A stretch of 7,808 nt of DNA from DAIMZM01 sp036733985 (GTDB taxonomy: Bacteria > Bacillota > Dehalobacteriia > UBA4068), in the NCBI GenBank assembly GCA_036733985.1, contig DAIMZM010000102.1, positions 1 to 7,808 on the forward strand. Reading direction: 5' to 3'. The notes beneath the pieces are model-generated. The model saw only the letters and a program-made list of their open reading frames with translations, did no database searches and had not been told where the DNA came from. A program made the translations under genes and the position numbers. This document shows positions 1 to 6,734 of this stretch, piece by piece. The first letter of the stretch is position 1; every line of letters begins with the position of its first letter.

Positions 1-1043
1 CCGATCAGGCCCACGGCGGTCTGGTTCATGCCGCCGGCAGCGCCGATATTTTCCGGGCCGAATTCATCCGTCACCGGGATCAGAGCGATGCGGCCCATGT
101 TCACGCCGATGGAGCCGGCCACCACAAAGGCGGCCACGCCGATCAGCACATAAGTGACAATGCCGGTGGGCAGCCAATAGGCGATATAGTAGAGGATGGC
201 GCCGCCCAGGCAGATCACCACATAAGGCAGATTGTAGCGGCCCGCCTTGGTCACGATGAACCCGGCTACCAGGCCGCCTACCAGCAGGCAGAAGTTCATG
301 ATGGTGGCAATGACGCTGGCAGCCCCCGGCTCCATACCCTTGCCGATGAAGGCGTTAACCGCGTAGCTGTTCAGCAGAATAGCCGCGCCCACCGAGAGGC
401 CGCCGCAGAGCATCACCTTCCACATGGTTTTGCTCTTCAGCACCGCCTTCAGCTCCGGCTTAGGCCCGGCCGGGGCATTGGCGGCTTGCGGCGCGTCCTT
501 GACAAAGAGCAGCCATAAGATGAACATCAGCACATAACCGGCGGCGATAAAGGTCAGCGCGCCCTGGGTGGTTTTGAAGACCGGGGCTAAGGCAAAGGCC
601 AGGGTGGTGCCTAATCCCGCGCCGGAGCTGTAAACGCCGATGGCCGCGCCCATTTCCCCAGGGGTGAAGTAGGGGGCGAAAAGCTTGGGGGCGATGATAT
701 TGATGGGCAGGAAAAAGGTGCTGGCCAGGAAGGTCAGGGCGAACAGCATGGTGTAATTGACGGAAAAGATGCGGATGATGCCGATAAGCGCCGTAAGGGC
801 CAGGAGCAGCGCGGGCAGCCTGCGCACGCCTTTTTTATCGATCAGGTTGCCCAGCCAGATGGCAAAGAAGAAGGCGGGAAGATTGCTGACGCCGGAAATA
901 GCGGATAATTGCGCCTGGCTCATATTAAAGACCTGCATCACGTCTACGGCACGGGCGGCGTAGATCACATTGGTGAAGCCGGAAAAACATAAACCCAAGG
1001 CCATGATAAAAACCAGCACATATCTGACGGGATTTTTCTGCAT
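1..1043 (-). CDS. MFS transporter, 3' end cut by the window edge
   Basis: An open frame of 347 codons runs from an ATG at 1043 to the left edge without a stop, so the C-terminus is missing. The protein is very hydrophobic, with helices readable around residues 8-28, 48-66, 77-93, 97-119, 133-153, 160-181, 208-228, 240-263, 272-290 and 294-315. The loop after helix 2 has the major facilitator signature GNLIDKKGVRR (residues 65-75). A charged, Pro/Ala-rich cytoplasmic loop (about 182-206) separates the two six-helix halves. Roughly the last two helices are missing if it is a usual 12-helix protein. The start has a weak AGG 8 nt upstream. It lies 89 nt downstream of the LysR gene with no visible terminator between, so it is probably the last visible gene of the operon, possibly with its own promoter. 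I infer that it moves the substrate or product of the oxidoreductase, perhaps an organic acid; the substrate cannot be read from sequence. Confidence 0.88.
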   Translation of the reverse strand, partial: MQKNPVRYVLVFIMALGLCFSGFTNVIYAARAVDVMQVFNMSQAQLSAISGVSNLPAFFFAIWLGNLIDKKGVRRLPALLLALTALIGIIRIFSVNYTMLFALTFLASTFFLPINIIAPKLFAPYFTPGEMGAAIGVYSSGAGLGTTLAFALAPVFKTTQGALTFIAAGYVLMFILWLLFVKDAPQAANAPAGPKPELKAVLKSKTMWKVMLCGGLSVGAAILLNSYAVNAFIGKGMEPGAASVIATIMNFCLLVGGLVAGFIVTKAGRYNLPYVVICLGGAILYYIAYWLPTGIVTYVLIGVAAFVVAGSIGVNMGRIALIPVTDEFGPENIGAAGGMNQTAVGLI

Positions 1044-1104
1044 GATATCGACCTGCTTTCGCAATATTTTGAACCCTCTTTACTTTAATTTATTTCCAGG
1101 GCCT

Positions 1105-1129
1105 TGTAAAACGATTAATCCTGTTTACA
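1105..1129. promoter_or_regulatory. Inverted repeat TGTAAA-N13-TTTACA before the MFS gene
   Basis: TGTAAA at 1105-1110 and TTTACA at 1124-1129 are perfect inverted arms. The 13-nt spacer contains GATTAATC, itself a palindrome. The element sits in the 89-nt gap between the LysR gene and the MFS gene. On the minus strand the left arm reads TTTACA, which could act as a -35 box with a weak TAAAGT 17 nt further on, so the repeat may be an operator over a secondary promoter for the transporter. This is pattern reading only; no known regulator's consensus is matched with certainty. Confidence 0.3.
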
Positions 1130-1131
1130 TG

Positions 1132-1146
1132 ATCACGAACTGTGAT
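1132..1146. promoter_or_regulatory. LysR-box-like dyad ATCAC-N5-GTGAT
   Basis: A perfect 5+5 inverted repeat with a 5-nt spacer overlaps the last codons of the LysR gene, about 90 nt upstream of the MFS start. It fits the T-N11-A dyad layout of LysR-family binding sites (T at 1133, A at 1145). The same architecture and most arm bases occur in the operon leader at 7282-7296 (ATAAC-N5-GTTAT), which suggests one regulator binds both. Short dyads arise by chance, so confidence is limited. Confidence 0.3.
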
Positions 1147-2041
1147 TAATGGCATCAGCCTTCAGGCTATCCAGCAGCCTGGCCACTGCCGGATTCAGAT
1201 TGTCCGGCAGGTAGCAGGCAGCTACTTCCATCCGGATGGGCTGGCCCAGATCCAGCTTTTTGAAAGCCAGGCCGCCGGCCACATGCTCCCGGACAAAGGC
1301 GGGCACCAGGGCCAGGGCGTCGTTCAGCTCCACTTCCAGCAGAATATCCTCCAGCTTCTGCAGGCGGATCAGCCCGGCAGGCTCCAGGCCATTGGCCAGC
1401 CAATCATGGCGCATGGCCCGGTAGGTGTTCTGCATGATGCCGGGTTCCAGCAAAGCCACCTGCTTGCCGCTGATCGCCTTGGCGCTGAGCCGCTCCGCCC
1501 GGGCCTCCGGGCTGGCCGCCCGCACCACAGCCAGGATTTCAAAGCTGGCGATGGGCAGCACGCCCAAGGTCTCGTCGGCTGCGAAATCATAGGGCCAGCA
1601 AATAGCCAGATCCGCCACGCCTTCCTTGATCATGCCCATGATATGGCGGGGTTCCACCACCCTGAGATTGAGCCGCACTTTGGGAAACTGCCGCTGAAAC
1701 CCTTTCAGCCGCTCAATGATGAACAGCGCCTCGATGCTGCTGGGGGCGATGACCAGGACTTCGCCGGTCTCGCCCGCAGCCAGGCTTAAGCCGTGCTGCA
1801 GGGCCTCCTCATAGCTGAGCAGGATGCGCCGGGCCCGGTCGTAGAAATCCCGGCCCGCCGGGGTAGGCGTCACCGAGCGGTTATTGCGGTAAAAGAGCTG
1901 AAAGCCCAGCTCATCCTCGATTCTGGCAATATACTGGCTCATGGCGGTCTGGGTAATATGGCATTCCCGGGCGGCCCTGGTAAAATTCAGATACTCCAAG
2001 GCGGCGATGAAATAGTTTAAGCCCCTGATATCCAGGAACAC
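1133..2041 (-). CDS. LysR-type transcriptional regulator, complete
   Basis: About 300 residues, the usual length for the family. An N-terminal winged helix-turn-helix spans about residues 4-62 (TRAARECHITQTAMSQYIAR at 21-40 is the recognition region, followed by the wing ELGFQLFYRNNRSVTPTPAG). A linker helix follows, then the two-lobed effector-binding domain from about residue 92 to the end. It lies 45 nt downstream of moeA in the same direction and precedes the MFS gene, so it is probably co-transcribed and would regulate its own operon in response to an enzyme-related metabolite (inference). The annotated GTG at 2041 lies only 1 nt from AGGAGG (2048-2043). A CTG two codons later, at 2035, is spaced 7 nt and would give the family-typical N-terminus MDIRGLNYF, so the true start may be 2035. 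The effector domain resembles that of the partial regulator at 7485-7808. The ligand is unknown. Confidence 0.93.
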   Translation of the reverse strand: MFLDIRGLNYFIAALEYLNFTRAARECHITQTAMSQYIARIEDELGFQLFYRNNRSVTPTPAGRDFYDRARRILLSYEEALQHGLSLAAGETGEVLVIAPSSIEALFIIERLKGFQRQFPKVRLNLRVVEPRHIMGMIKEGVADLAICWPYDFAADETLGVLPIASFEILAVVRAASPEARAERLSAKAISGKQVALLEPGIMQNTYRAMRHDWLANGLEPAGLIRLQKLEDILLEVELNDALALVPAFVREHVAGGLAFKKLDLGQPIRMEVAACYLPDNLNPAVARLLDSLKADAINHSS

Positions 2042-2042
2042 C

Positions 2043-2048
2043 CCTCCT
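2043..2048 (-). promoter_or_regulatory. Ribosome binding site of the LysR gene, pointing to a CTG start
   Basis: AGGAGG reads 2048 to 2043 on the minus strand. It is 1 nt from the GTG at 2041, which is too close, and 7 nt from the in-frame CTG at 2035. AAGGAG or similar sites stand 7 nt from the chosen starts of the AOR, mobB, fdhD and moeA genes, so the same spacing here favours CTG. An upstream in-frame CTG (2077-2075) has no such site. Confidence 0.55.
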
Positions 2049-2086
2049 CTCCGCCAACTCCTGGCCGCCCAATTCAGCGCGCGGGT

Positions 2087-3304
2087 TTAGGCGTAGGGAT
2101 AAAGCCGCACTTTGTCGCCTTTGGCCAGCCTTGGGCTGCCGGCGGGGATATCCGCCAGCATATCGCAGCCCACCAGGGCTTTCAGCATGGCGTTGCCCTG
2201 GCATTGCGGCCGGCTGAACCAGGCCTGTCCCTCCCGGATCAGCAGCCTGCCCTGGAGGAAACGCCGGGTCCGGCTCTCCTTGGGAAAATCTTCCGCCAGC
2301 CGGGCCGTGATCTCCCGGGGCAGCGGCTCCTGGCGGCCGCAGAGTTTGCGTAAATAAGGCAGGGCGACGCGGATCAGCCCGGTGACAGCCGCCCCTGGGC
2401 TGCCGGATAAGCCCAGCAGCAGCTTGCCGTTGATCACCGTGGCCAGCAGGCAGCCTCCGGGCTTCATCGCCACCTTGCTGAACAGCGGTTTGCCGCCCAG
2501 CTTTTCACCAACCGTTGCCAGATAATCATAATCCCCTACGGAAACCCCGCCGCTGGTCAAAACGCAGTCGCTGGTTTCCAGGGCCGCCGCCACATGGCCG
2601 GCAATCAGGTCCGGATCATCCGCCAGCAGTCCGCCGGCCCTGGTTTCCAGGCCGTTTTCCGCCAGAAAGCCGCTGAGGGTGTAATAATTGCTGTCCCGGG
2701 TCAAGCCGGGCCGGAGGGGCTCGGTCAAAGGCAGCAGTTCCGAGCCGGTGCTGAACAGGGTGACCAAGGGGCGGCGGTACACAGGCACCGTGGCGATACC
2801 GACCCCGGCCAGCAGGCCCGTGACCGGCGGCGTCACCAGCGTCCCGGCCTGGATCAGGGCCTCCCCCTGCCGGACGCCTTCCCCGGCCCGGACCACATTG
2901 GTTCCGGGGGGAAGGGGCTGAAAGATTTTCACCTGATCCGCGCTGAATTCCGTATGTTCATATTTCACCGTGGTATTGGCCCCCGGCGGCAGCGGCGCGC
3001 CGGTGAGGATCTTGGCCGCGCAGCCCGGACCGATGCCCTGGCTGGGCCAATCCCCGGCCCGGATCTCCTGGGTCACCCGGAAGACGGCCGGCCGCTCCCT
3101 GGCGGCTGCCGCTGTCTCCTCGCCCCTGACGGCATAGCCGTCAAAGGGGGAGCGGTCAAAGGCCGGGGACATCTCAGGCGCAAACAGCGCCGCCGCCGCC
3201 ACCCGGCCCCGGGCCGCCGCCACCGGGATGATTTGGCTGTTTAGCCAGACCGGCTGAGCCAGCAATAAGTCCACAGCCTGCTCCACCTCTACTTGATGGT
3301 TCAC
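2087..3304 (-). CDS. moeA: Molybdopterin molybdenumtransferase MoeA
   Basis: 405 residues, the normal length for MoeA, the cytoplasmic enzyme that inserts molybdate (or tungstate) into adenylylated molybdopterin. Visible motifs: DRSPFDGYAV (50-59, usually D-x-S-x-M-D-G-Y-A), AKILTGAPLPPGAN (97-110), FSTGSELL (184-191), RDSNYYTLSGFL (203-214), SGGVSVGDYDYL (251-262, the molybdopterin-binding core) and KVAMKPGG (277-284). The usual GLPGNP reads GLSGSP (298-303), so it is a divergent but apparently intact member. The C-terminal beta domain covers about 330-405. The start is GTG at 3304; its GTGA overlaps the fdhD stop by 4 nt, and AAGAGG lies 7 nt upstream, so translation is probably coupled to fdhD. 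Its place behind an AOR-family gene suggests that it loads metal for that enzyme, possibly tungsten, but metal choice cannot be read from sequence. Confidence 0.95.
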   Translation of the reverse strand: MNHQVEVEQAVDLLLAQPVWLNSQIIPVAAARGRVAAAALFAPEMSPAFDRSPFDGYAVRGEETAAAARERPAVFRVTQEIRAGDWPSQGIGPGCAAKILTGAPLPPGANTTVKYEHTEFSADQVKIFQPLPPGTNVVRAGEGVRQGEALIQAGTLVTPPVTGLLAGVGIATVPVYRRPLVTLFSTGSELLPLTEPLRPGLTRDSNYYTLSGFLAENGLETRAGGLLADDPDLIAGHVAAALETSDCVLTSGGVSVGDYDYLATVGEKLGGKPLFSKVAMKPGGCLLATVINGKLLLGLSGSPGAAVTGLIRVALPYLRKLCGRQEPLPREITARLAEDFPKESRTRRFLQGRLLIREGQAWFSRPQCQGNAMLKALVGCDMLADIPAGSPRLAKGDKVRLYPYA

Positions 3305-4137
3305 GGTTTTGCCTCTTTTCTCTCAGGGCTGATTGCAGCGCCATCGGCAAAGACCAGTAAACCCTGGGGCTTTGCCAGGCAGATCAAGGTCAGACGGTAT
3401 TGTTTGGCCAGGGCCGCCGCTTCCACTGTGGGCAGGGATTTGCTGACCAGCACCGGGATGCGGCTGCGGATAGCCTTGGCCGCCATATCGACGGGCACGC
3501 GGCCGCTGGTGTAAGCCAGGGCTTGGCTCAGATCCCCGCCGTCCAGCAGCGCCCTGCCGATCACTTTATCCAAGGCGTTATGCCGCCCGATATCCTCAGC
3601 AGAATAGCGGATCGCCCCGCCCAGGCTGAGGAAACAACTATGGGCCGCCCCGGTCTGTTCGTAGACGTGGGTCTTGGCCTGGTAGAATGTATCAGCCAGG
3701 GCAAAGACCTGCTCCGGCTGCCATTCATAATGGGGCAGGGGCGATAAGGGACGGGCTTCCCGCCGGCAGCCGGGGCGCAGCCTGACGGCGCCGCCGGCGG
3801 AAAGCACCTGCTCCGCCTGGGGCAAGGCCTGTTCCCGATCACCGCCCTCCCGGAAAAAGATATCCGCCCGCTGCCCGTCCTGGCTGATGCGGATGCAGCT
3901 GATCTCTTCCGCCGAGGCGATCAGGCCTTCGCTGTAAAAATAACCCAGAACCAGCTCGCCCAGGCAGCCGGGGCTGCAGATCATTTTCAGCAGGAGCCGG
4001 GCCTGGCTATACACCCGGAGGCAGCATTCCGCGGCAGCCAGCTTTTCTATGGTTTGTGCCCTGCCGTCCCGGCTCAGGGCAACCACGGGCAAGGCCCCGT
4101 AACCCGGACGGCCTAAGGCCTGGTCAGCGATGCTCAT
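3301..4137 (-). CDS. fdhD: FdhD-family sulfurtransferase / cofactor maturation protein
   Basis: 278 residues from the ATG at 4137, close to the 277 of E. coli FdhD. FdhD is known to pass sulfur from IscS to the bis-MGD cofactor of formate dehydrogenase. Family hallmarks: LGELVLGYFYSEGLI (59-73), EDIGRHNALDKVIG (181-194), TSGRVPVDMAAKAI (210-223), SKSLPTVEAAALA (232-244) and the C-terminal LAKPQGLLVFAD (254-265). The usual CXXC is not intact: the region reads RPGCRREARP (121-130), with one cysteine (C124) and Glu where the second should be. The start is set by GGGAG 7 nt upstream; the frame stays open upstream to 4338, but that extension is out-of-frame mobB sequence. It overlaps mobB by 14 nt and moeA by 4 nt. 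No formate dehydrogenase is present, so the client is probably the AOR-family enzyme (inference). Confidence 0.93.
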   Translation of the reverse strand: MSIADQALGRPGYGALPVVALSRDGRAQTIEKLAAAECCLRVYSQARLLLKMICSPGCLGELVLGYFYSEGLIASAEEISCIRISQDGQRADIFFREGGDREQALPQAEQVLSAGGAVRLRPGCRREARPLSPLPHYEWQPEQVFALADTFYQAKTHVYEQTGAAHSCFLSLGGAIRYSAEDIGRHNALDKVIGRALLDGGDLSQALAYTSGRVPVDMAAKAIRSRIPVLVSKSLPTVEAAALAKQYRLTLICLAKPQGLLVFADGAAISPERKEAKP

Positions 4138-4633
4138 CAAACCGCTCCCGGTAAGCCAGGATGATCCGGAGCAGGCCGGAAAGATCCGCCAGCCCCAGGC
4201 TGGGCACGCCGGGGACGGTGATGGGCAAATCCGTAACCAGGGCCAGCAAGGTGGCGGGATCAGCGACCGGCTGCTCCGAATTGCCGCCCCGTACGATCTC
4301 AATCTTCGGCAGCGGCGAATACTTGGCCCCTTCCACAAAGATCAGATCCGCCTCGGGGAAAAAGGCCGCCAGTTCCTCCGGGGCCGCGGAGCTGTTTTTG
4401 ACCAGCAGGAATTTTTCCCGGTCATAGACCGCCGCCCCGTAAGCGCCGGCCCGGCAATAGCGGTGGCTGTCCGTGCCCGGCGCGTCCAGGTCAAAGAGAT
4501 GCCCGTCATGCTTGATCACCGCCACTTTATCCCCCCGGGCCGCCAATGCGGCAACCAGCTTTTCCAGCAGGGTGGTTTTGCCGGAATTTTTGACGCCGCT
4601 GACGGCGATCATGGGCGCGCTTCCGTGCTTCAT
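4124..4633 (-). CDS. mobB: Molybdopterin-guanine dinucleotide biosynthesis adaptor MobB
   Basis: 169 residues, typical of a single-domain MobB, a P-loop GTP-binding protein that assists MobA in forming molybdopterin guanine dinucleotide. Visible: Walker A GVKNSGKT (13-20); KHDGHLFDLDAPGTDSHRYC (41-60), the family's conserved switch-like segment; DLIFVEGAK (96-104, Walker B-like); and PKIEIVR (109-115). The start at 4633 is chosen because AAGGAG lies 7 nt upstream; the frame is open to 4702, but that part overlaps the end of the AOR gene. It begins 28 nt after the AOR stop and overlaps fdhD by 14 nt. No mobA, moa or molybdate/tungstate uptake genes are in the window. Its presence beside an AOR-type gene is odd because characterised AOR enzymes carry bis-pterin without the guanine nucleotide. 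Confidence 0.93.
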   Translation of the reverse strand: MKHGSAPMIAVSGVKNSGKTTLLEKLVAALAARGDKVAVIKHDGHLFDLDAPGTDSHRYCRAGAYGAAVYDREKFLLVKNSSAAPEELAAFFPEADLIFVEGAKYSPLPKIEIVRGGNSEQPVADPATLLALVTDLPITVPGVPSLGLADLSGLLRIILAYRERFDEHR

Positions 4634-4661
4634 TTCCTGGCTCCTTTCACCGGGCCTTGCT

Positions 4662-6716
4662 TCAGGGCCGCTCCGGCAGCATGCCCAGTTCCGCCATTTC
4701 ATCAGCGATCTCTTTCAGGCCGTATTTCTCCCAGGTCTCCCGGTAAGGCCAGCCGGTCTTTCTCTCCCAGCCAAAGCCGTCGTAGAGCAAATCCACCAGG
4801 TCGTTCCAATCTTCCCAGCTGACAGTCTCGCCATAGGGATCCGGATACTGCATGGTGGGGAAAATGGCGTTGACCTCCATCTCCCGGTTCCTGCCGAAGT
4901 TCCGCATCAGGATGGCGCGGAACAGCAGATGGGAACGCCAGGCCGCCTGGTTCAGTGCTTCCTCAGTCATGGGGTAGCCGGTGGCCGCCTGGAACATCTG
5001 GGCTTCCATATCGGTCCAGAACAGATTGGGGCTTTGCCAGTCGCAGCAGGTCACGGAATCTTTCAGCTCCGCCTTGAGCACATTCATGATCACGCCGTCG
5101 ATCAGGGTCTGGCTATGGCAGGGATCATCCTTGATCTTTAAGTAATTGTCATAGGTATCATGATGATGGGCAATGGTCTGGATATCCCGGGTGACGATCA
5201 TCAGCTCCAGGGAGGTGGCCAGCCAGCCCGGCTTATTGATGGTGCCCTCGAAGCCCCGGCCCTGCCAGTGGTAGGAATGGCCCCAGGCCGTCTCCAGGCT
5301 GATGGGGATATCCAGCCTGAGCCCGGGCACCGCCTGGGAATAGCGGCCGTGATAGATGGTGTCGCCGAACTTTTCCTTGCCCAGGATGCGGATGGCCCTG
5401 GCCATGCCTTCCGCCAGGATATTGCCGTAATAGCCTTTGCGGTAAGTGATGATGTCCAGCATATGCTTGACAAATTCCTCGTTTTCCACATCGATTTCCA
5501 TACCGAAATCGACGTCGTCGAAAACCCCTTCTTTTTTGCCCATGGAAAGCCAGGTGAACAGCCAGACGATCACATCCCATTTGTCAATGCCATATTCATT
5601 GCACATATCCATCATCACGGAGCCCCGGTCCAGATTAGGGGTCCAGAAATCCACCTTGTCCCCAGGGACTTTTTTGAACAGCTCAGCGAAATGGGGGTCC
5701 GTGGGATCCGGCTCCGGCATTTCCATGCTCAGCAGCTTGCAGGGCAGGAAATGGTTCTGCTTCGTCTCCCAGTTCTGGATCGGCAGCCAGCTGCAGTCTT
5801 CCTGAAAGCCGAAAGCAAAGATGCTGACGCACTTTTCCACATGGTTGACCGGCTCGTCTTTGAAAGCGGATTTGACGTCGATCATCAGCCGGTTGCAGTG
5901 CTGGTTGCAGCCATGGCTGCAGGCCACCTGGCCCCGGATCCAGCCGCCTTCCACCGGGATGGTGTTGCCGTCCATGCCATGGGTCATTTCCCGGGTCAGG
6001 GGGCTGGGGCGCATATAAGGATTGCCCATCTCTTTCCGCAATTCCAGTATTTTCGGGATATCATAGGGGATCACCGTACCCGTGCCCTTGCAGGTGATGC
6101 CTTTCAGGTTCTTGGAGCCGAATACCGCGCCGAAGCCGCTTTTGGCAGCCACATTATCATTGCTGGTGGTGATGGTGGCATTGCGCATCAGGTTTTCGCC
6201 GGCCGGGCCGATAACCATGCTCTTGCTGTCGGGGCCATGCCATTTTTCCAGCTTGGCCTGGCTGTCATGAACTTTCCTGCCCCAGAGGTTCCGGGCGGAA
6301 TGGAAGGTGATTTGGCCGTCTTCGATCAGGATATAGGTAGGCTCCGGAGCCCGGCCTTCCAGGATAAAGCCGTCGAAGCCGGCAAATTTCAGCTCCGCGC
6401 CGAACCAGCCGCCAATGCCGCTCCAGGAATACTGCTCCGGCAGATTATTCGGGGCGATGCCGGTAAATTCGGTGCGGCCGCCGGTGGGAATACCCGTGGC
6501 CGTGGTGGGGCCGGTCATGTAGATCAGCTTATTTTCCGGGTCAAAGGCTTTGACACCGGGCTTGACCTCGTCCCAGAAGATCTTGTTGCAGACGCTGCGC
6601 CCGCCGATATATTTGGGCACATATTTGGCGGTGGGGATCAGCTCCACGGTGCTGCCGGTGAGATTGATCCGGGCGATTTGGCCCACATAGCCGTAGCTTT
6701 TCAGCTCGTTTTCCAT
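4662..6716 (-). CDS. Aldehyde:ferredoxin oxidoreductase-family (AOR/YdhV-like) tungsten or molybdenum enzyme
   Basis: 684 residues, similar to E. coli YdhV (about 700 aa) and bacterial AOR-type subunits. The N-terminal AOR domain (about 8-212) has GGRTEFTG (79-86), GIGGWFGAELKFAGFD (100-115), VIGPAGENLMRNATI (168-182) and SGFGAVFGSKNLKGI (193-207), the pterin-binding half. The helical domains follow. Likely [4Fe-4S] ligands are C266, C270 and C274 (ACSHGCNQHC) with C557 or C558 (VTCCDW). The first three are spaced C-x3-C-x3-C rather than the C-x2-C-x3-C of P. furiosus AOR. The C-terminus (GWPYRETWEKYGLKEIADEM, 655-674) closely resembles that of YdhV. No signal peptide, so it is cytoplasmic. 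The start at 6716 has AAGGAG 7 nt upstream; an ATG at 6734, flush with the ferredoxin stop, would place that site inside the gene. Family members oxidise aldehydes or catalyse low-potential reductions; the substrate here is unknown. Confidence 0.93.
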   Translation of the reverse strand: MENELKSYGYVGQIARINLTGSTVELIPTAKYVPKYIGGRSVCNKIFWDEVKPGVKAFDPENKLIYMTGPTTATGIPTGGRTEFTGIAPNNLPEQYSWSGIGGWFGAELKFAGFDGFILEGRAPEPTYILIEDGQITFHSARNLWGRKVHDSQAKLEKWHGPDSKSMVIGPAGENLMRNATITTSNDNVAAKSGFGAVFGSKNLKGITCKGTGTVIPYDIPKILELRKEMGNPYMRPSPLTREMTHGMDGNTIPVEGGWIRGQVACSHGCNQHCNRLMIDVKSAFKDEPVNHVEKCVSIFAFGFQEDCSWLPIQNWETKQNHFLPCKLLSMEMPEPDPTDPHFAELFKKVPGDKVDFWTPNLDRGSVMMDMCNEYGIDKWDVIVWLFTWLSMGKKEGVFDDVDFGMEIDVENEEFVKHMLDIITYRKGYYGNILAEGMARAIRILGKEKFGDTIYHGRYSQAVPGLRLDIPISLETAWGHSYHWQGRGFEGTINKPGWLATSLELMIVTRDIQTIAHHHDTYDNYLKIKDDPCHSQTLIDGVIMNVLKAELKDSVTCCDWQSPNLFWTDMEAQMFQAATGYPMTEEALNQAAWRSHLLFRAILMRNFGRNREMEVNAIFPTMQYPDPYGETVSWEDWNDLVDLLYDGFGWERKTGWPYRETWEKYGLKEIADEMAELGMLPERP

Positions 6717-6723
6717 GACCCTG

Positions 6724-6729
6724 CTCCTT
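6724..6729 (-). promoter_or_regulatory. Ribosome binding site fixing the AOR-family gene start at 6716
   Basis: AAGGAG reads 6729 to 6724 on the minus strand, 7 nt before the ATG at 6716. It starts just after an alternative in-frame ATG at 6734 that directly follows the ferredoxin stop codon (TAAATG). No comparable site serves the 6734 ATG, so the six-residue extension is unlikely to be the main product. Confidence 0.7.
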
Positions 6730-6734
6730 TTCAT

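Noticed and set aside
1142..1789. Plus-strand open frame of 215 codons inside the LysR gene, and similar ones opposite moeA (2594-3244) and mobB/AOR (4130-4822, 4473-5141).
   Set aside because: All are antisense shadows of clear family members; none shows a domain or credible start context.
4138..4338. N-terminal extension of FdhD by 67 residues.
   Set aside because: It is mobB sequence in another frame (Arg/Ser/Pro/Trp-rich); the ATG at 4137 has its own ribosome binding site and gives the normal family length.
4634..4702. N-terminal extension of MobB by 23 residues.
   Set aside because: It overlaps the end of the AOR-family gene; AAGGAG is placed for the ATG at 4633 and the Walker A motif then falls at the usual distance from the start.
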